Below, piece by piece: positions 37,801 to 49,270 of a stretch of DNA of 64,000 bases (its first letter is position 1; every line of letters begins with the position of its first letter). The notes below the pieces were generated by a model that saw only the letters and a program-made list of their open reading frames with translations, did no database searches and had not been told where the DNA came from. This DNA is from Ailanthus altissimus (Eukaryota > Streptophyta > Magnoliopsida > Sapindales > Simaroubaceae): positions 16,402,501 to 16,466,500 of the forward strand of contig OX327690.1 in NCBI GenBank assembly GCA_946807835.1, read 5' to 3'. The position numbers and the translations under genes are program-made.

Positions 37801-38087
37801 CAGTTGTTGTTCATCATTCTTATAGTCGACTTCAATAAAAACTTTAGAAGAAAGATTATATGAGAAAGTAATTGCAGAAGCAATAAGAAAGAAAAGCTTT
37901 TAAACCTTTAAGCTTAAAAACGTGACCATGACAAAAAAAAAAAAAGACAAGTTTGACTTTTAAGTTTTTTTTTTTCCTTTTCAGGGATCGCCTTTAACAA
38001 ATGTTAGACCTTTTTGATTTTAGCTAGTATGTATAACCTTAATTCGAGATATATTCGAGATAAGTTTTCGAGATGAATAGACTTATT
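34815..38087 (-). mobile_element. Mutator-like element with long terminal inverted repeats
   Basis: Sequence 34815-35133 is the imperfect reverse complement of 37768-38087 (about 320 bp each). Shared blocks include AATAAGTCTATTC at both outer ends, the stretch near GTGACCATRA, and ATATGATGAAA at the inner ends. Between them is a broken FAR1/MURA-type transposase gene. Long inverted repeats with this transposase class identify a Mutator-like element. The expected 9-bp target duplication was not seen (left flank TCAGATAAT, right flank GAAAGAATA). An (AT)n(AC)n microsatellite lies at about 36477-36501. Confidence 0.8.
35860..37459 (-). pseudogene. FAR1/MURA-type transposase, broken
   Basis: The minus frame starts at 37459 and includes EPKVGMLFESVDEMVTYYKD, YAKQIRFDVK, then (after a frame change) TCKKMSDGILR and IIKHNHQLSSSKSMFF. 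These are the FAR1-type zinc-binding DNA-binding domain with its final HNH-like motif. Then, with frame changes, come TFDTTYLTNKYDMSFALFVG and VNHH, the start of the MULE transposase domain. Near 35960-35870 is a typical C-terminal VKGRPLCRRIQST run. The middle of the transposase and the SWIM finger are missing and there are many stops. FAR1-family proteins are transposases or transposase-derived transcription factors; here the flanking inverted repeats indicate a transposase. Confidence 0.85.
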
Positions 38088-38779
38088 GAAAGAATATATA
38101 TTTATATTGTATGCAAATATACAATATGCATACTGCTATTTACCAGATAGTTTTTTTTCCAGTTCAATTTTTCAAACTATGAACTCTTACAGCACATAAC
38201 AAATACCTATACTCAGGATCTTTCCTTTTAACATAAGATACTTTCTTTCATCTTTTTTCAATACCAATGCTAAAAATAGCAAATAATGCTATATTTTTAA
38301 ATAATATTTCAAAATTTTATTTCAAATGATGTATTAAATATTTATTAGATAATAAAATAGTGTAATAGAACCCAATATTGTGCTTGAATAAAACTTTTAA
38401 GATAATATTTAAAAAATATAACATTACTTAAAAATATATAATGATGTTTCGGTTTACAAGGCTTAAAGTCTTTAGTTCATAAAGCACAAATACCTCAACC
38501 ATAACACCTAAAGAGGATCCTGGTCTATAAGATTTAAGAAGAAAGTGTCAACCAACAAAATGTTAACAAGTCAAGGGGTACTCTTTTTAAGCTGATCAGA
38601 ACAATAGTCAAAGATTGGTTACCCTATTTAGTTAGACTCCAAAGGAGAAAAGATAATTTCAATCTCTAAATTGGTTAAAATAATAGTCAAAACTGAACTA
38701 TCCTGTTTAGTCAAACTCTCAAAGAAGGCTTACGCACTCTTAGAGTTGCTCAAATTAATGGTCGAAGCTCAACTATCCT
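38088..38779. other. AT-rich region with degenerate internal repeats
   Basis: Three loose copies of a 90-100 bp unit resembling GATTGGTTACCCTATTTAGT occur at about 38590-38779. A related stretch appears at about 60190-60260. No coding sequence is seen. Confidence 0.5.
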
Positions 38780-41565
38780 TGTAATATCAAATCCCTATTA
38801 GTAATATTAGCGCCTTAATTTCGGTATAGAGTAATGAAGATACTGTAGGGTTACCCGATTTTAACCCTATTAGAAATATTTTTTTTTATGGTGCGCGTGA
38901 GAGATATTAGACCTAATTTGGTAATTTCACACTTGATTGGAACGTCGGACGACCCTAGAATATTTTTGAGAATTTTTCTCTATTGGCTTGGAAAAGAAAA
39001 TTCTAATTTACTACATGAATTTTATTTAAGGGTTATGTATGGAACAAGCCTTTGTTGAGAAGCATAATCTATATATTAGAGAATGGACCAATTAGAAGAA
39101 ATCTCATGGATTGCCAAGTTAGAAATTCTAGTTAGTTCTTTGGACTATTTTAACTAGATAGTTACAAATGAACCAATTACATACTTAGTTTCCAACTAAT
39201 GATAAATTAGCAATTTAGAGTAAGTTGAGGGAAAAAATAGCCAATTGATGAATAACTATATATATATTGGAAGTGTGTAGATTTTTCAAAAGAACAAAAA
39301 GCAAACACTTAGAGTAAAAAGACAGCAAATTCGAGCTAGAAGAGTGATGTTGCTACAGTGACCTTTCAAGTTTTTTTTTCATGAATTTTTATGCTTAATC
39401 AAGCCAAAATAAGGTTACATACCAATTCCTAAGCTCAATTGAAGCCTCCATTAAAGACCCAATTCAAGAAAAAGAGGTAAGAAAAGCATTGTATTATGAG
39501 ATTAATAAGTAAACTTTAAGGATTTCTTAAATTGATGTTCTTGTATGTATTCTTGGTTTAGATTGAGTTGAATTCTAGTGTGGAGCTTGAAGGAGTCATC
39601 AATTTGAAGAAATTGGCAAGGTAAGAATTAGAGTTTTTGGTAATTTGAATGTAGAGACTTCAATTAGTTGTAATTAGAGCATTAGAATGAAATTGGCTTG
39701 ATTTTGATGTAATTGAAACAAGAAATTGAGAAAAGAAATGTGTTGGAACATAGGGTGAAATTCTGCCACTTTAGGAAAGTTAGGATCGTGTAGTGTTTTG
39801 ATTGAGTTATTGTGTGTAAATGGTGCTTTATATATGTTGAATGTATATGGTTGATGGAAAAATCAAAAATGAAAAAAATGGGACATAATTGTCCATTTTG
39901 AAAAGGTGAAGGGCAATTATGTCCAACCAAGTTATAAGGCGTTTAATAATTTTCAGGATGCCGGGTGGTGAGGTAGATTAGATTAAATGACTCTGTAAAT
40001 AAAAATCAGAAAGTAGTATGCATCCGGGTTTTGTATTCCGATTAGGGCGTTTAGTAGTTAAATGAGATTCTAGCATTCGATTTGATTCTAAATGTCATTT
40101 ATGGCACGTAGGTGAAGAAAACCGATAACGGTAACGGGAGCAGAAATCCGGAGCGAAATTGAGCGCAGAGCGGTTGTAAGTGAAAATCTGTCTTTTTTGT
40201 TATCTTTCGTTTATTATGTTTCCGCATAATGAAAATGTATGTTTTATGATCTTTCAATGCATAAACATGATTTATGATCTTGATATATATCCATAGATAT
40301 GCATTTATATGTTCGGTTTAAGAAACAGTTTTAAAATTTCTGTATTCGTTTTAAAGGCCATTGATACCCTCAGATTATCGTGGTGGTGATTATATTTGAC
40401 CTGGCTGGTATATCCCATGCATATGGACAGATCATGGGGGTGTTACTAACTCCAGAAAGTCGGGATGTCGAGTCATGTGAGTCGCTCTATGTGTACGGGG
40501 TATTGTCTCACTATATGTATGCGATGTAGGATTTCGCTGCATAGCCAGTGAAATATCTTAAGATGTCACTATAGGTGCTGTTAGTTGAGGTGCCCCGTGA
40601 CCTACTCACGTGTGCAGTGCTAGTTGAGTCGTTGTATGAGTATAGAGTTTTAGGGTTACCATTGGTATAGTTTAGAAAGAAAATAGCTGAGCAAGGACTT
40701 TACTAGCTTTCGATTTACCGATAGCATTTATTCATTTATATGCACACCACAGTTATTGTGTTATACAGATTTTGGATATTATTTTTCAAAGATGTAGATA
40801 AAACCTGCTCGGCTAGATTTCATCAGCATATGATATTAGAAACCGTTTTATAGCTTTACATCTGTTTTAGAAGCATGATTTATGCATGTACTTTAGGATT
40901 TACTATCTATGCATAATATTATTTTATTTGAAATCTTAATTGCACTCACTGAGCTCCTTTAGCTCACTCGTTTTGTGTTTTATGTTTTCTAAACCCCATT
41001 CCCAGGTGCAGGTCTCGGTACACAAGCTGCTGATTCTCCTAATGCCGAGTAGTGGGTCAAATCTGAAGATCATTTTTGTATATGTAAATGTGCTAAATAA
41101 CACCCTTTGCTTTTTGCATAGTAGTTGTTGGCATGTATATTTGTATGTATGTTTTGAACCAATAAGAAGAGATTTTGATATTATGATGATCGTTTTTACT
41201 TTTTATGAGTATGCTCATTTTGTGATTTAAATGAAACTATTGAGTTGTGTTGGATTTGGTTTTGAAAAGGACCGGAGGTCCGAATTGGTAGTATTGAGAA
41301 GTATTTGAAATAGAAGTGAAATTTCTTTGCAGGTTTTATATGAATTTTCTGAAAAATAGGGGAAACTCTGCCTGTTTTTCTTTTAAAAATTAAGATGTCG
41401 TTTTCATGTATATTAAAAGATTTTTTCAGTAATAGTAAGAACTAAAAAGGAGTTTGCCTCGCGGAATTTCTCATCTTGCCCAGTTATATTCTGAGAAACT
41501 TTTGTCGGGGTGCCCGACAGGGCCGCTGGGATCTACTGTATAGGGTCTCGGGTCAGGTCCTATCA
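38780..41565 (+). mobile_element. Large solo LTR (2786 bp), gypsy-type
   Basis: It starts TGTAATATCAAATCCC and ends GGTCCTATCA, flanked on both sides by ATCCT (38775-38779 and 41566-41570). The interrupted sequence AACTATCCT / ATCCTACTTAGTTAGACT restores the local repeat unit. A TATA-like run is at about 39261 and an AGCTCACTCGTTTTGTG motif at about 40962, as in long plant gypsy LTRs. There is no internal sequence or coding, so it most likely arose by LTR-LTR recombination. Confidence 0.82.
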
Positions 41566-41570
41566 ATCCT

Positions 41571-42116
41571 ACTTAGTTAGACTCACCATTACTATAAAAA
41601 GGGATATCGTGATAAACATTTTGTAATAAAAATTTCGCGCTATCAAAAATTTATTATAGATATTGTAACAAAATTTTCACTATCACTAATCTTTGATAGA
41701 TTATATCACAATATACTTTAGCATTAATTTGTGATAATAATCTAACACTATTTTGTGATAGAATATATCACGAAATTGTATCGAAAACTTTATAATGGAA
41801 ATCAAGTATGTTGTTGTAGATAAGTGTTGTAGGGTAAAAGAGATAATGTAGACAACTTGTTTAGGTTAAAACGGCAATGTATTAATTTTTTTATTTAATT
41901 TAAATTTTTTAAAAAGTGAAGACATTTTTTATTTTTTTTAATTATGTTTTTATTTAGAGGACGTCAAATTTTTATTTTTATGTCCACAAAAATAACATCA
42001 TATGCCCTCATCTTCCTCCACTACCCTTCTTACCATCATCCGCTCCTCCTCAACTGCCTTCCCTCTCGCCACCAAAGACTAAGCAAATCTAATAAGAATG
42101 ATAAACACTCAGTTGC
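41571..42116. other. Degenerate repeat with TGTGATA/TATCACA motifs
   Basis: Several GTGATAGA and TATCAC motifs recur at 41600-41790 and again near 60015-60170, possibly the ends of an old DNA transposon family. The element cannot be delimited. Confidence 0.4.
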
Positions 42117-42133
42117 CAACAAGAAATCTATTT

Positions 42134-43671
42134 TTTTTTTTAAGAATAATTTCATATCATATCATTAATATCATCAAGATATTACAATAGATGCCTTTGA
42201 TACACAGATAAAAGGAATAGCAGAATAAGATAATTACATTCTGAGATCATTTGAGCCAAAACTCTTACAAAAAAGAGTGGCAGTTATACCCATCTTGGGT
42301 AATAACACATACGAACTCTTTCAAAAGAAATAGATATAAGACATTTTCGTAAAAAGAGAAGACAGACCTTTCTGTAGAAATGGAAGACAGACCTTTTCGC
42401 AAAAAGGAAAAATAGACCTTTCTGTAGAAAGGGATACCAGACTTCACATGGGAGGAAAATACAGATCTCTTAAGAAAGGAAGAGATTATTGTTGCATAAA
42501 ATTAAAGCTAAGTCAAACAAATACTCCATTTTGCATAAAACCAACAAACAGTGACCAAGCAACCGGCACATATATCAAAACCACAATGAACATAGAATCG
42601 TTAGATGGGAGCACAACTATTGAGAGCGGTGATTGCTTAGGTGTAGAGGCGGTAGTCAGCAAGGCAATGAGTTCAGGGAAATGGCTGAGGGGTTGCACGC
42701 ATCTGGCGGTAAGCCTGAACGACAGAAACCCCAGAAAATGAGGAAAGCCGCGACATAAGTGGCTGTAGTGTTGTGTGTTAAAGGCCCACAAACTAAATCT
42801 ATCTGGAGCACGACCGAAGAACGGTCGGTGAAATAATCAATGACTACTCAAGAAGCTTGATGGTGTCGAGGAGACTCTGCGACAATCGAATGATCACGGA
42901 TATTACACAGGAGCTCGTCGGCCAAAATGTTTGGCTCCACCTAAAACAGAAATGGGAAAACAGACACAAAACACAAAGCCAGGGAGACAGTTTAGCGTAG
43001 AGGCATGGAGGCCGAAACTACACCAAAGCGAGTGCCACATCAAGCACCGAAGAAGCAAAAACATCTAAGTAAGTCACTGTGTCAGAATTGCCAATAAAGG
43101 TTGGTGGCCCATGAGCCGACGAAGAAGAAGATATGCATTTGTGTCCTGTTCGATGGCGACGATGAGGCATACCACGACAGCAAGAATGCTCAGGGGAAAC
43201 ACCGAAGACACCAACGGTACACTGAAGACAGCGGCTCATGAGGAAACGCCGTGGTGCCGAATCCCAAAAACACCATGGTGCAAAAGTCCAAAAATGCAGC
43301 ACAAGGAGTTTTAAGCTCGTTGAGATCTAGCCAGAAGCAACCACCACCGAAGACACTGATGGTACGACGTGACCAAGGACCCCAACAGCGGCGTGGTGGT
43401 TGGAGGGAGACGCCAGACTGACAGAATAGCCTAAAAAGCCAAACAGCAAAACAGAAACAAAAAAATGAAGCAAAACAGGGGAAACATAGATTGAACGGAG
43501 AAGTCGAGCGGTTGTAGTCTTAGTCTCAAATCCATCGGAGAAGGGGAAACCCCTTCTCCGATGGATAGTAGGAGTGGTGGCGGCGGGCTTTGCTTAGGGT
43601 TTCTAAGTTGAGAGGTTTTGTTAAGATTATCAAATTAAGCTCTCTCTTTTGAAAAGTGATGCGTAGGACAT
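42134..43671 (-). mobile_element. LINE-derived retroposon lacking reverse transcriptase
   Basis: CAACAAGAAATCTATTT (42117-42133) and CAACAAGAAGTCTATTT (43672-43688) form a 17-bp target duplication with one change. A T run at 42131-42141 marks the A-tail of a minus-strand element. Its opposite end carries AAACCCTAAGC and GCCGCCACC read on the minus strand, like the 5' leader of plant L1 elements. The 1.5 kb body encodes no recognisable protein; small frames on both strands are not conserved motifs. About 300 bp of the 3' end matches the retroposon at 52447-53043 in inverse orientation. Confidence 0.8.
43530..43566. repeat. Perfect 17-bp inverted repeat with AAA loop
   Basis: ATCCATCGGAGAAGGGG (43530-43546), AAA, then CCCCTTCTCCGATGGAT (43550-43566). 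The arms are fully complementary and GC-rich, close to the 5' end of the retroposon. Confidence 0.97.
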
Positions 43672-43688
43672 CAACAAGAAGTCTATTT

Positions 43689-44116
43689 CTATTTGGCTCT
43701 CAAGAAATAAGAAAAAAAAATAGAAAGATTTGAAAGGTTCCTCCATAACTTAGAAGACAACACCTTCTGAGGTCCAAGAGTTTTACATTTATCATTTCTT
43801 TATTTATTTTTAAAAAGAAAATTGTTTTGGCAGGAGAAATTCAAGGATCTCAGAGTGAAGGGATGCAATTTGTTAGGTATGAAATTTTCTTGATATGTAG
43901 TTCGTGGTTTGAAACTTCCATCACATTCTTGATTCTTGAATTTATTATTTCTAGGATTTACAAGATTGGCCTATTTTGGTTGTCGGAGATGGAGATGAGA
44001 AATTAACATGGCTAAAAATGTTTAAATATTTAATTGGAAAATTTTGTTTTCTTTTGGTTGCTTAATTTGAAGCACCATATGCATTATTGGGCGGGCCCCC
44101 GGTGTGTTCTTCCTGT
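43689..44116. other. Region left of the gypsy element, exon-like pieces unidentified
   Basis: Short stretches bounded by AG and GT (43840-43879; about 43960-44020) and a GC-richer piece at 44080-44116 that continues at 49738-49840 across the gypsy insertion. They could be decayed exons, but I do not recognise a protein family in any frame. Confidence 0.3.
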
Positions 44117-44583
44117 TGTCACGGACTTAATCCTTCAACCCGTGCGGCCTTAGACACTTGCTAGTGCTAAGCAGCCAAAAACCCAACAAACTAAGAAAGA
44201 GATGAAGAAGAAGAACACAAGGTGTTTGATGAAAAGCTCTTGTATTAATAACAAAGAGAATTACAAGCTAAGAGGTGTTTTGCTCCAAATGAGAGCTCAC
44301 CTATTTATAGCAAAAGCTATGTACAATGGACGGCTAAGATTACAAGCATTCAATGGTCTAGAATAAAAGCCACCTACCACAAGAATATCCAAGGGAATAT
44401 TCCTATTCTAGAATACTCTACCAATTACTACTTACAAGTGGGCTTTGGCCCATTAATACAACAATCTCAAATGGACCTTCTAGAATGTGTGCATGGAATG
44501 CTCCAATGGCCCAAGTAGCTTTGAAGGGTCTTGGCGCGCACCAAATGTTCGAGTTATTGCTTGAGAACATTTGGGGCGTGACA
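44117..44583 (-). repeat. 3' LTR of the gypsy element
   Basis: 467 bp, no difference from the 5' LTR found by reading both. Confidence 0.95.
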
Positions 44584-44595
44584 TTCTCCCCCTCC
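44584..44595 (-). promoter_or_regulatory. Polypurine tract of the gypsy element
   Basis: The minus strand reads GGAGGGGGAGAA directly next to the 3' LTR, the expected plus-strand primer. Confidence 0.9.
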
Positions 44596-44599
44596 AAAT

Positions 44600-47500
44600 T
44601 CACGCGACGCCCTCGTCGCGTCTTCGCTGGAACTCGCGCACCTTGTCTTCAAACTGCCAAAGTGCATTTTCGGGTTCCCAACTTGTTTCACTATCGGGCA
44701 ATCCCTTCCACTTGACAAAATATTCACGACTCGGAGGATAGTTCTTCTTCCGTACTATCCTTACATCAAGGATAAGTTCTGCCTCCTTGTCATAGGATGT
44801 GGAAACCCCCAAAGGTGCCCGGGATTGTGGCCCACGCTCCGTGTCTTCCGCATCTCCATGGTATGGCTTTAAACAGCTTGCGTGAAACACCGGGTGTAGC
44901 CTTAGTCTCAAAGGTAAGTCCACCTTGTATGAGACTTTACCAACTCTCCTGGCAATTGGAAATGGCCCCTTATATTTTCGGACAAGGCCCTTATGAAGTG
45001 GGCGGGTAGACTTGTGCTGTGTTGGGAGTATCTTTACCATTACCAAGTCCCCTACCTTGAATTCCACATGTCTCCATTTGTCATCTGCCCATTTCTTCAT
45101 CCGTTTAGATGCCTTGTCGAGATACACCCGCGCCAAGTCTGACTGCTCATGCCAGGACTTTGCAGCTTTGTATGCTGCGGGACTCCTCCCTGTATCGCTA
45201 GATACAAGCGCATGCGGTGTAAAAGGCTGCTGGCCAGTTGCTAGTTCAAATGGGCTTCGGTTTGTCGACTCGCTTCGCTGCAAATTGTATGAGAATTGAG
45301 CAATGTCGAGTAGCTTGGCCCAATCTTGCTGATTTGCACTTACAAAGTGCCGCAAGTACAACTCCAAAAGTGCATTCACCCGTTCGGTTTGCCCATCCGT
45401 TTGCGGGTGAAAACTGGTGGAAAAATGAAGCTTCGACCCCATGAGATTGAATAACCCAGTCCAGAACCTTCCGGTGAATCTTGTGTCACGGTCACTTACT
45501 ATCATCCTCGGCAATCCCCAATACTTGACCACATGCTTGAAGAAAAGTTTTGCGGTCTCTTCCGCACTACACTCCTTAGGCGCCGGAATGAAAGTAGCAT
45601 ACTTGGAAAATCTGTCTACCACTACAATGATAGTCCCACATCCCTCAGTTTTTGGCAAACTTACAATGAAGTCCATGGAGATGCTCTCCCAAGGTCTCTC
45701 CGATATGGGCAAGGGATCAAGTAAGCCCGCGGGACTCCGCTGCTCCACCTTGTCTTGTTGGCATACTAGACAAGTTTTTACGAACTGCTCTATCTCTTCC
45801 CGCATATGTGGCCAATAGTACACCGTCTCTAGTAGAGCACGTGTACGCCTTTGTCCTGGATGTCCTGCCCATTTGGTGTCATGACACTCTTTAATAAGGT
45901 TCCGCCGCAAGTTTCCCCACTTTGGCACATACACCCGACGGCCTTTGGTGTAAAGAAGCCCATCTTCTACCCAAAACCGTTGTGTTTTCCCATCATGTGC
46001 TTGTGCAGAAATTTGCTTAGCAAGGGGGTCTTGTTTCGTACCTTCTTGAAATAGGCTGAGTAGTTCCCCTTCTAACTTGCTTATAGATGCTAACTCAGCC
46101 TTCCGGCTTAAGGCGTCCACCACCACATTCACCTTACCCGGTTTGTACTCGAGCTCATAGTCGAACTCCGCCAAGAAATCCTGCCACCTGGCTTGCTTTG
46201 GGCTGAGCTTCTTTTGACTCTGAAAGTAGCTCGTTGCCACGTTGTCCGTCATCACCACGAACTTTGCTCCAAGCAAGTAATGTCGCCAAGTACGCAGACA
46301 ATGGATGACCGCCGTCATCTCTTTCTCCTGTACTGTATACCGCCTCTCCGTCTCATTGAGCTTTCAGCTCTCAAAGGCAATTGGATGGCCTTGCTGCATT
46401 AGAACACCCCCAATAGCAAAATCAGATGCATCGGTGTGTACCTCATACGGTAGCAAGTAGTTTGGCAGCGCAAGAACTGGTTCCTCAATCACCGTTTTCT
46501 TCAATTGATCAAAAGCCCGTTGACACTCCTCAGTCCACTCCCATGCTCTGGTTTTCTTCAGCAGGTCAGTGAGGGGTGTAGCAATGGTGGAGTAACTTTT
46601 GATGAACCTTCGGTAATAATTGGCTAACCCAAGAAAGGACCGTAGCTCGGTAACTTTCGTAGGTGCCTCCCAATCCACTATTGCCCGGATTTTTGCCCTA
46701 TCCATCAGCAACTTGCCTTGTTTGATCTTGTGGCCCAGAAAGTCCACCTCCGATTTGGCAAAAGAACACTTCTCCCTCTTCACGTACAGCTCGTTCTCTC
46801 GGAGTACCCTTAAAACAGTCCGCAAATGCCTCACATGTTCTTCGAGAGTGTTGCTGTAGATTACAATGTCGTCCAAGTACACGACGACAAATTTATCGAG
46901 GAAGGGCTGGAGTACATTGTTCATCAAAGTGCAGAAAGTAGCTGGTGCATTGGTGAGACCGAAGGGCATGACAAGAAATTCGAACGCACCGTAGCGCGTT
47001 ACACATGTGGTCTTCGGCTCATCTCCTTCGACTATCCGCACTTGGTGATATCCTGACCTCAAGTCCAACTTCGAGAAGTATTTGGCCTGCCCCAATTGAT
47101 CAAACAAATCAGCAATTAAGGGGATGGGATACCTGTTCTTGACGGTGACCTTGTTCAACGCCCGGTAGTCTATGCATAACCGCAGCGAACCGTCATGTTT
47201 GCGCTGAAAAAGCACTGGCGCGCCATAAGGCGCCTTAGAGGGTCGGATGAATCCCGCATCCAACAACTCCTTGAGCTGCCTCCGCAACTCCACTAGCTCA
47301 GGTGGAGACATTCGGTAGGGCGCTTTGGCTGGAGGCTTAGTTCCCGGCTCCAACTCGATCTCATGATCGATCGCCCGCCTTGGAGGTAATTTCTTCGGAA
47401 GTTCTGCTGGCATAACATCCTTGTGCTCCTTGAGCACCCTTGCGACCTCCTTTAGTAGATCACCTTCATCCGCTTTTGTCCCACCATCTGCCTCCCATAT

Positions 47501-49243
47501 TGTGGCAAGATATGTCTCTTCTCCCCGCTTGGCTCCTTTCTTTAATTGCATCGCGGAAAGAAGAGTATTGTTGGCGTTCGGTGCGGATTGCCCACTCTTG
47601 GGCTTGTCTACCGTTGGCACCATACATGGCCCTCCTTCCAAGATGCACACATAATTGTGTCGAGGGAGAGGCACCACATTAAACTGTCGCAAAAAGTCCA
47701 TGCCAAGAACAGCATCAAAATCATCTAAAGGAGCAACCGAAAAGTTTACCTTGCCGCGCCAATTTCCCAGGTGCATTTCGACTCCTCGAATGACCCCATC
47801 TAGTGGTTTGGCCTCGGCGTTTACGGTCTTGAGGTAACCAACCCCTTTCTCCACCTTGAGTCCCAAGCGCTCCGCTTCCGCACGTTTGATGAAGTTGTGC
47901 GTAGCCCCGGTATCAACAAGCACTTGAGTTTTCTTCCCATTTATGTGGGCTTCCACATACATGAGCGCCGTCCCCGTTGGCGCGCTGGGAGCCCTTTTGG
48001 CTTTGAGGGCATTCAGCAACTGCAAACATCCCATTTGGCTCTGCTGACCTGCCTCTTGTGTCTCAAACATGGCGTTGAAGATTCTCTTCTTTGGACAGTC
48101 CCTTACCCAATGGTCCCCGTCGCAAAGGAAGCAGTTCGACTTTGGCTTGCTCTTGCCATCTCGTTTCTGCTCTTTCCCCATTGGTGGCTTGCCTTTTCCA
48201 TCCCTGTTTCGAGGAGGATGGGACTCTTTGGCTCCCCCACCTTTGCTGTAAACGGGTTTAGGGTGCTTGAACTTACTGGTTTCTCCCTTGCGGTAGTCCA
48301 TAAGTGTCTCCGCCATGGTAAGGGCGTCGGATATATTCTGCACTCCGCGCCGCTTTAACTCGTTAGAGGTCCAAGTTTGCAACCCATCCAGGAAGTTGAA
48401 TAGCAAGTCTTCCTCACTCATGTTCGGAATTTGCAGCATCAACATCGAGTACTCCTCCACGTACTCACTGATGGACTTGTTTTGCCTCAACTCCTTCAAT
48501 CGTTTCCGGGCATCATGCGCCACATTTTCTGGGTAAAATTGGCGCTTCAACTCCCGCTGCAATTCTTCCCAAGTGTTGATGGTGCAGGTACCCTTGCGAA
48601 TCTCCTCGCTTTTCCTACGCCACCACAGAATTGCATGATCGGAAAGATACAAGGTTGCAGTATTTACCTTTTGTTCTTCCCGCACGCCCAAGGCCTCGAA
48701 GTACCTTTCCATCTGCCAAAAATAGTTGTCCAGCTCCTTGGCATCCCGCTTGCCGCTGAACTCTTTCGGCTTAGGAGTTTCTACTCTCGGCGCAGCCACC
48801 GTAACATGGGTGGCAGCAGTCCCATTTGCGACTGCCCGCTTGCATAGCATTACATCCTCTTTGATGGTCTCGAACCCTCTCTGCTACTCTTCCACTTGGG
48901 TTTGCAACTTTTCCATGGTGGAAAACACCGTGTCTTGGAAAGTCTTCACCCAATCTTGTTGCTTCTCCGCATACGTGTCAATGGTGTTGTCGATGAGGGA
49001 GCGTACCTCGTCCCCTTGACGATCGAGACCTACTTCCAGCTTCTCGATTTGCTATTCCAATTCTCCAAGGTGGTCCGTTGCCTTGGTCATGGCAACACCA
49101 AGAGTCATGACCACGTCCCCGAAATCGCGGCTGGGCTCGGTGGACTTGTCTCGAGGAAGGCTAGCATGCCTCCTAGCTTTGGGGTCCCTACCCCTCTCAA
49201 CCGAAAGGTCGGATGATCCAGCAACATCCTTCTCTTTCACCAT
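44600..49243 (-). pseudogene. Gypsy gag-pol polyprotein, one frame with three stops
   Basis: From the ATG at 49243 to the TGA at 44600-44602 one frame of 1548 codons runs without a frameshift. Domains by residue are gag (about 200-320); CX2CX3HX4C zinc knuckle (371-383); protease DTGA (444-447); reverse transcriptase (about 670-830) with YLDD (789-792); RNase H from about 935; integrase with HHCC finger (about 1121-1161) and catalytic Asp1191, Asp1251, Glu1287 with the expected 35-residue spacing; and a chromodomain (about 1488-1541, with YFVKWKGLPDSETSWEPE). Stops are TAG at 49052-49054 (codon 64), TAG at 48884-48886 (codon 120) and TGA at 46364-46366 (codon 960, between reverse transcriptase and the rest of RNase H). 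All catalytic residues I could check are present. Gag could start lower than 49243. Unless stops are read through, this copy is not autonomous. Confidence 0.93.
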
Positions 49244-49256
49244 CTTTCTCAAACCC

Positions 49257-49268
49257 GCTCCGATACCA
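49257..49268 (-). promoter_or_regulatory. Primer-binding site of the gypsy element
   Basis: The minus strand reads TGGTATCGGAGC two bases inside the 5' LTR, one mismatch from TGGTATCAGAGC, which pairs with the 3' end of plant initiator-Met tRNA. Confidence 0.9.
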
Positions 49269-49270
49269 CT

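Noticed and set aside
34815..38087. Idea that the FAR1-like sequence is a functional transcription factor gene
   Set aside because: Many stops, missing middle domain and flanking long inverted repeats show a dead transposon.
42448..43314. Frames of 67-97 codons in the LINE-derived retroposon
   Set aside because: They occur on both strands and show no motifs of ORF1, endonuclease or reverse transcriptase.
43839..44116. Exon-like pieces beside the gypsy element that continue at 49738
   Set aside because: No frame gave a recognisable protein; kept only as an unidentified region.
44797..48847. Many + strand frames of 60-153 codons across the gypsy element
   Set aside because: They are antisense shadows of the minus-strand polyprotein.
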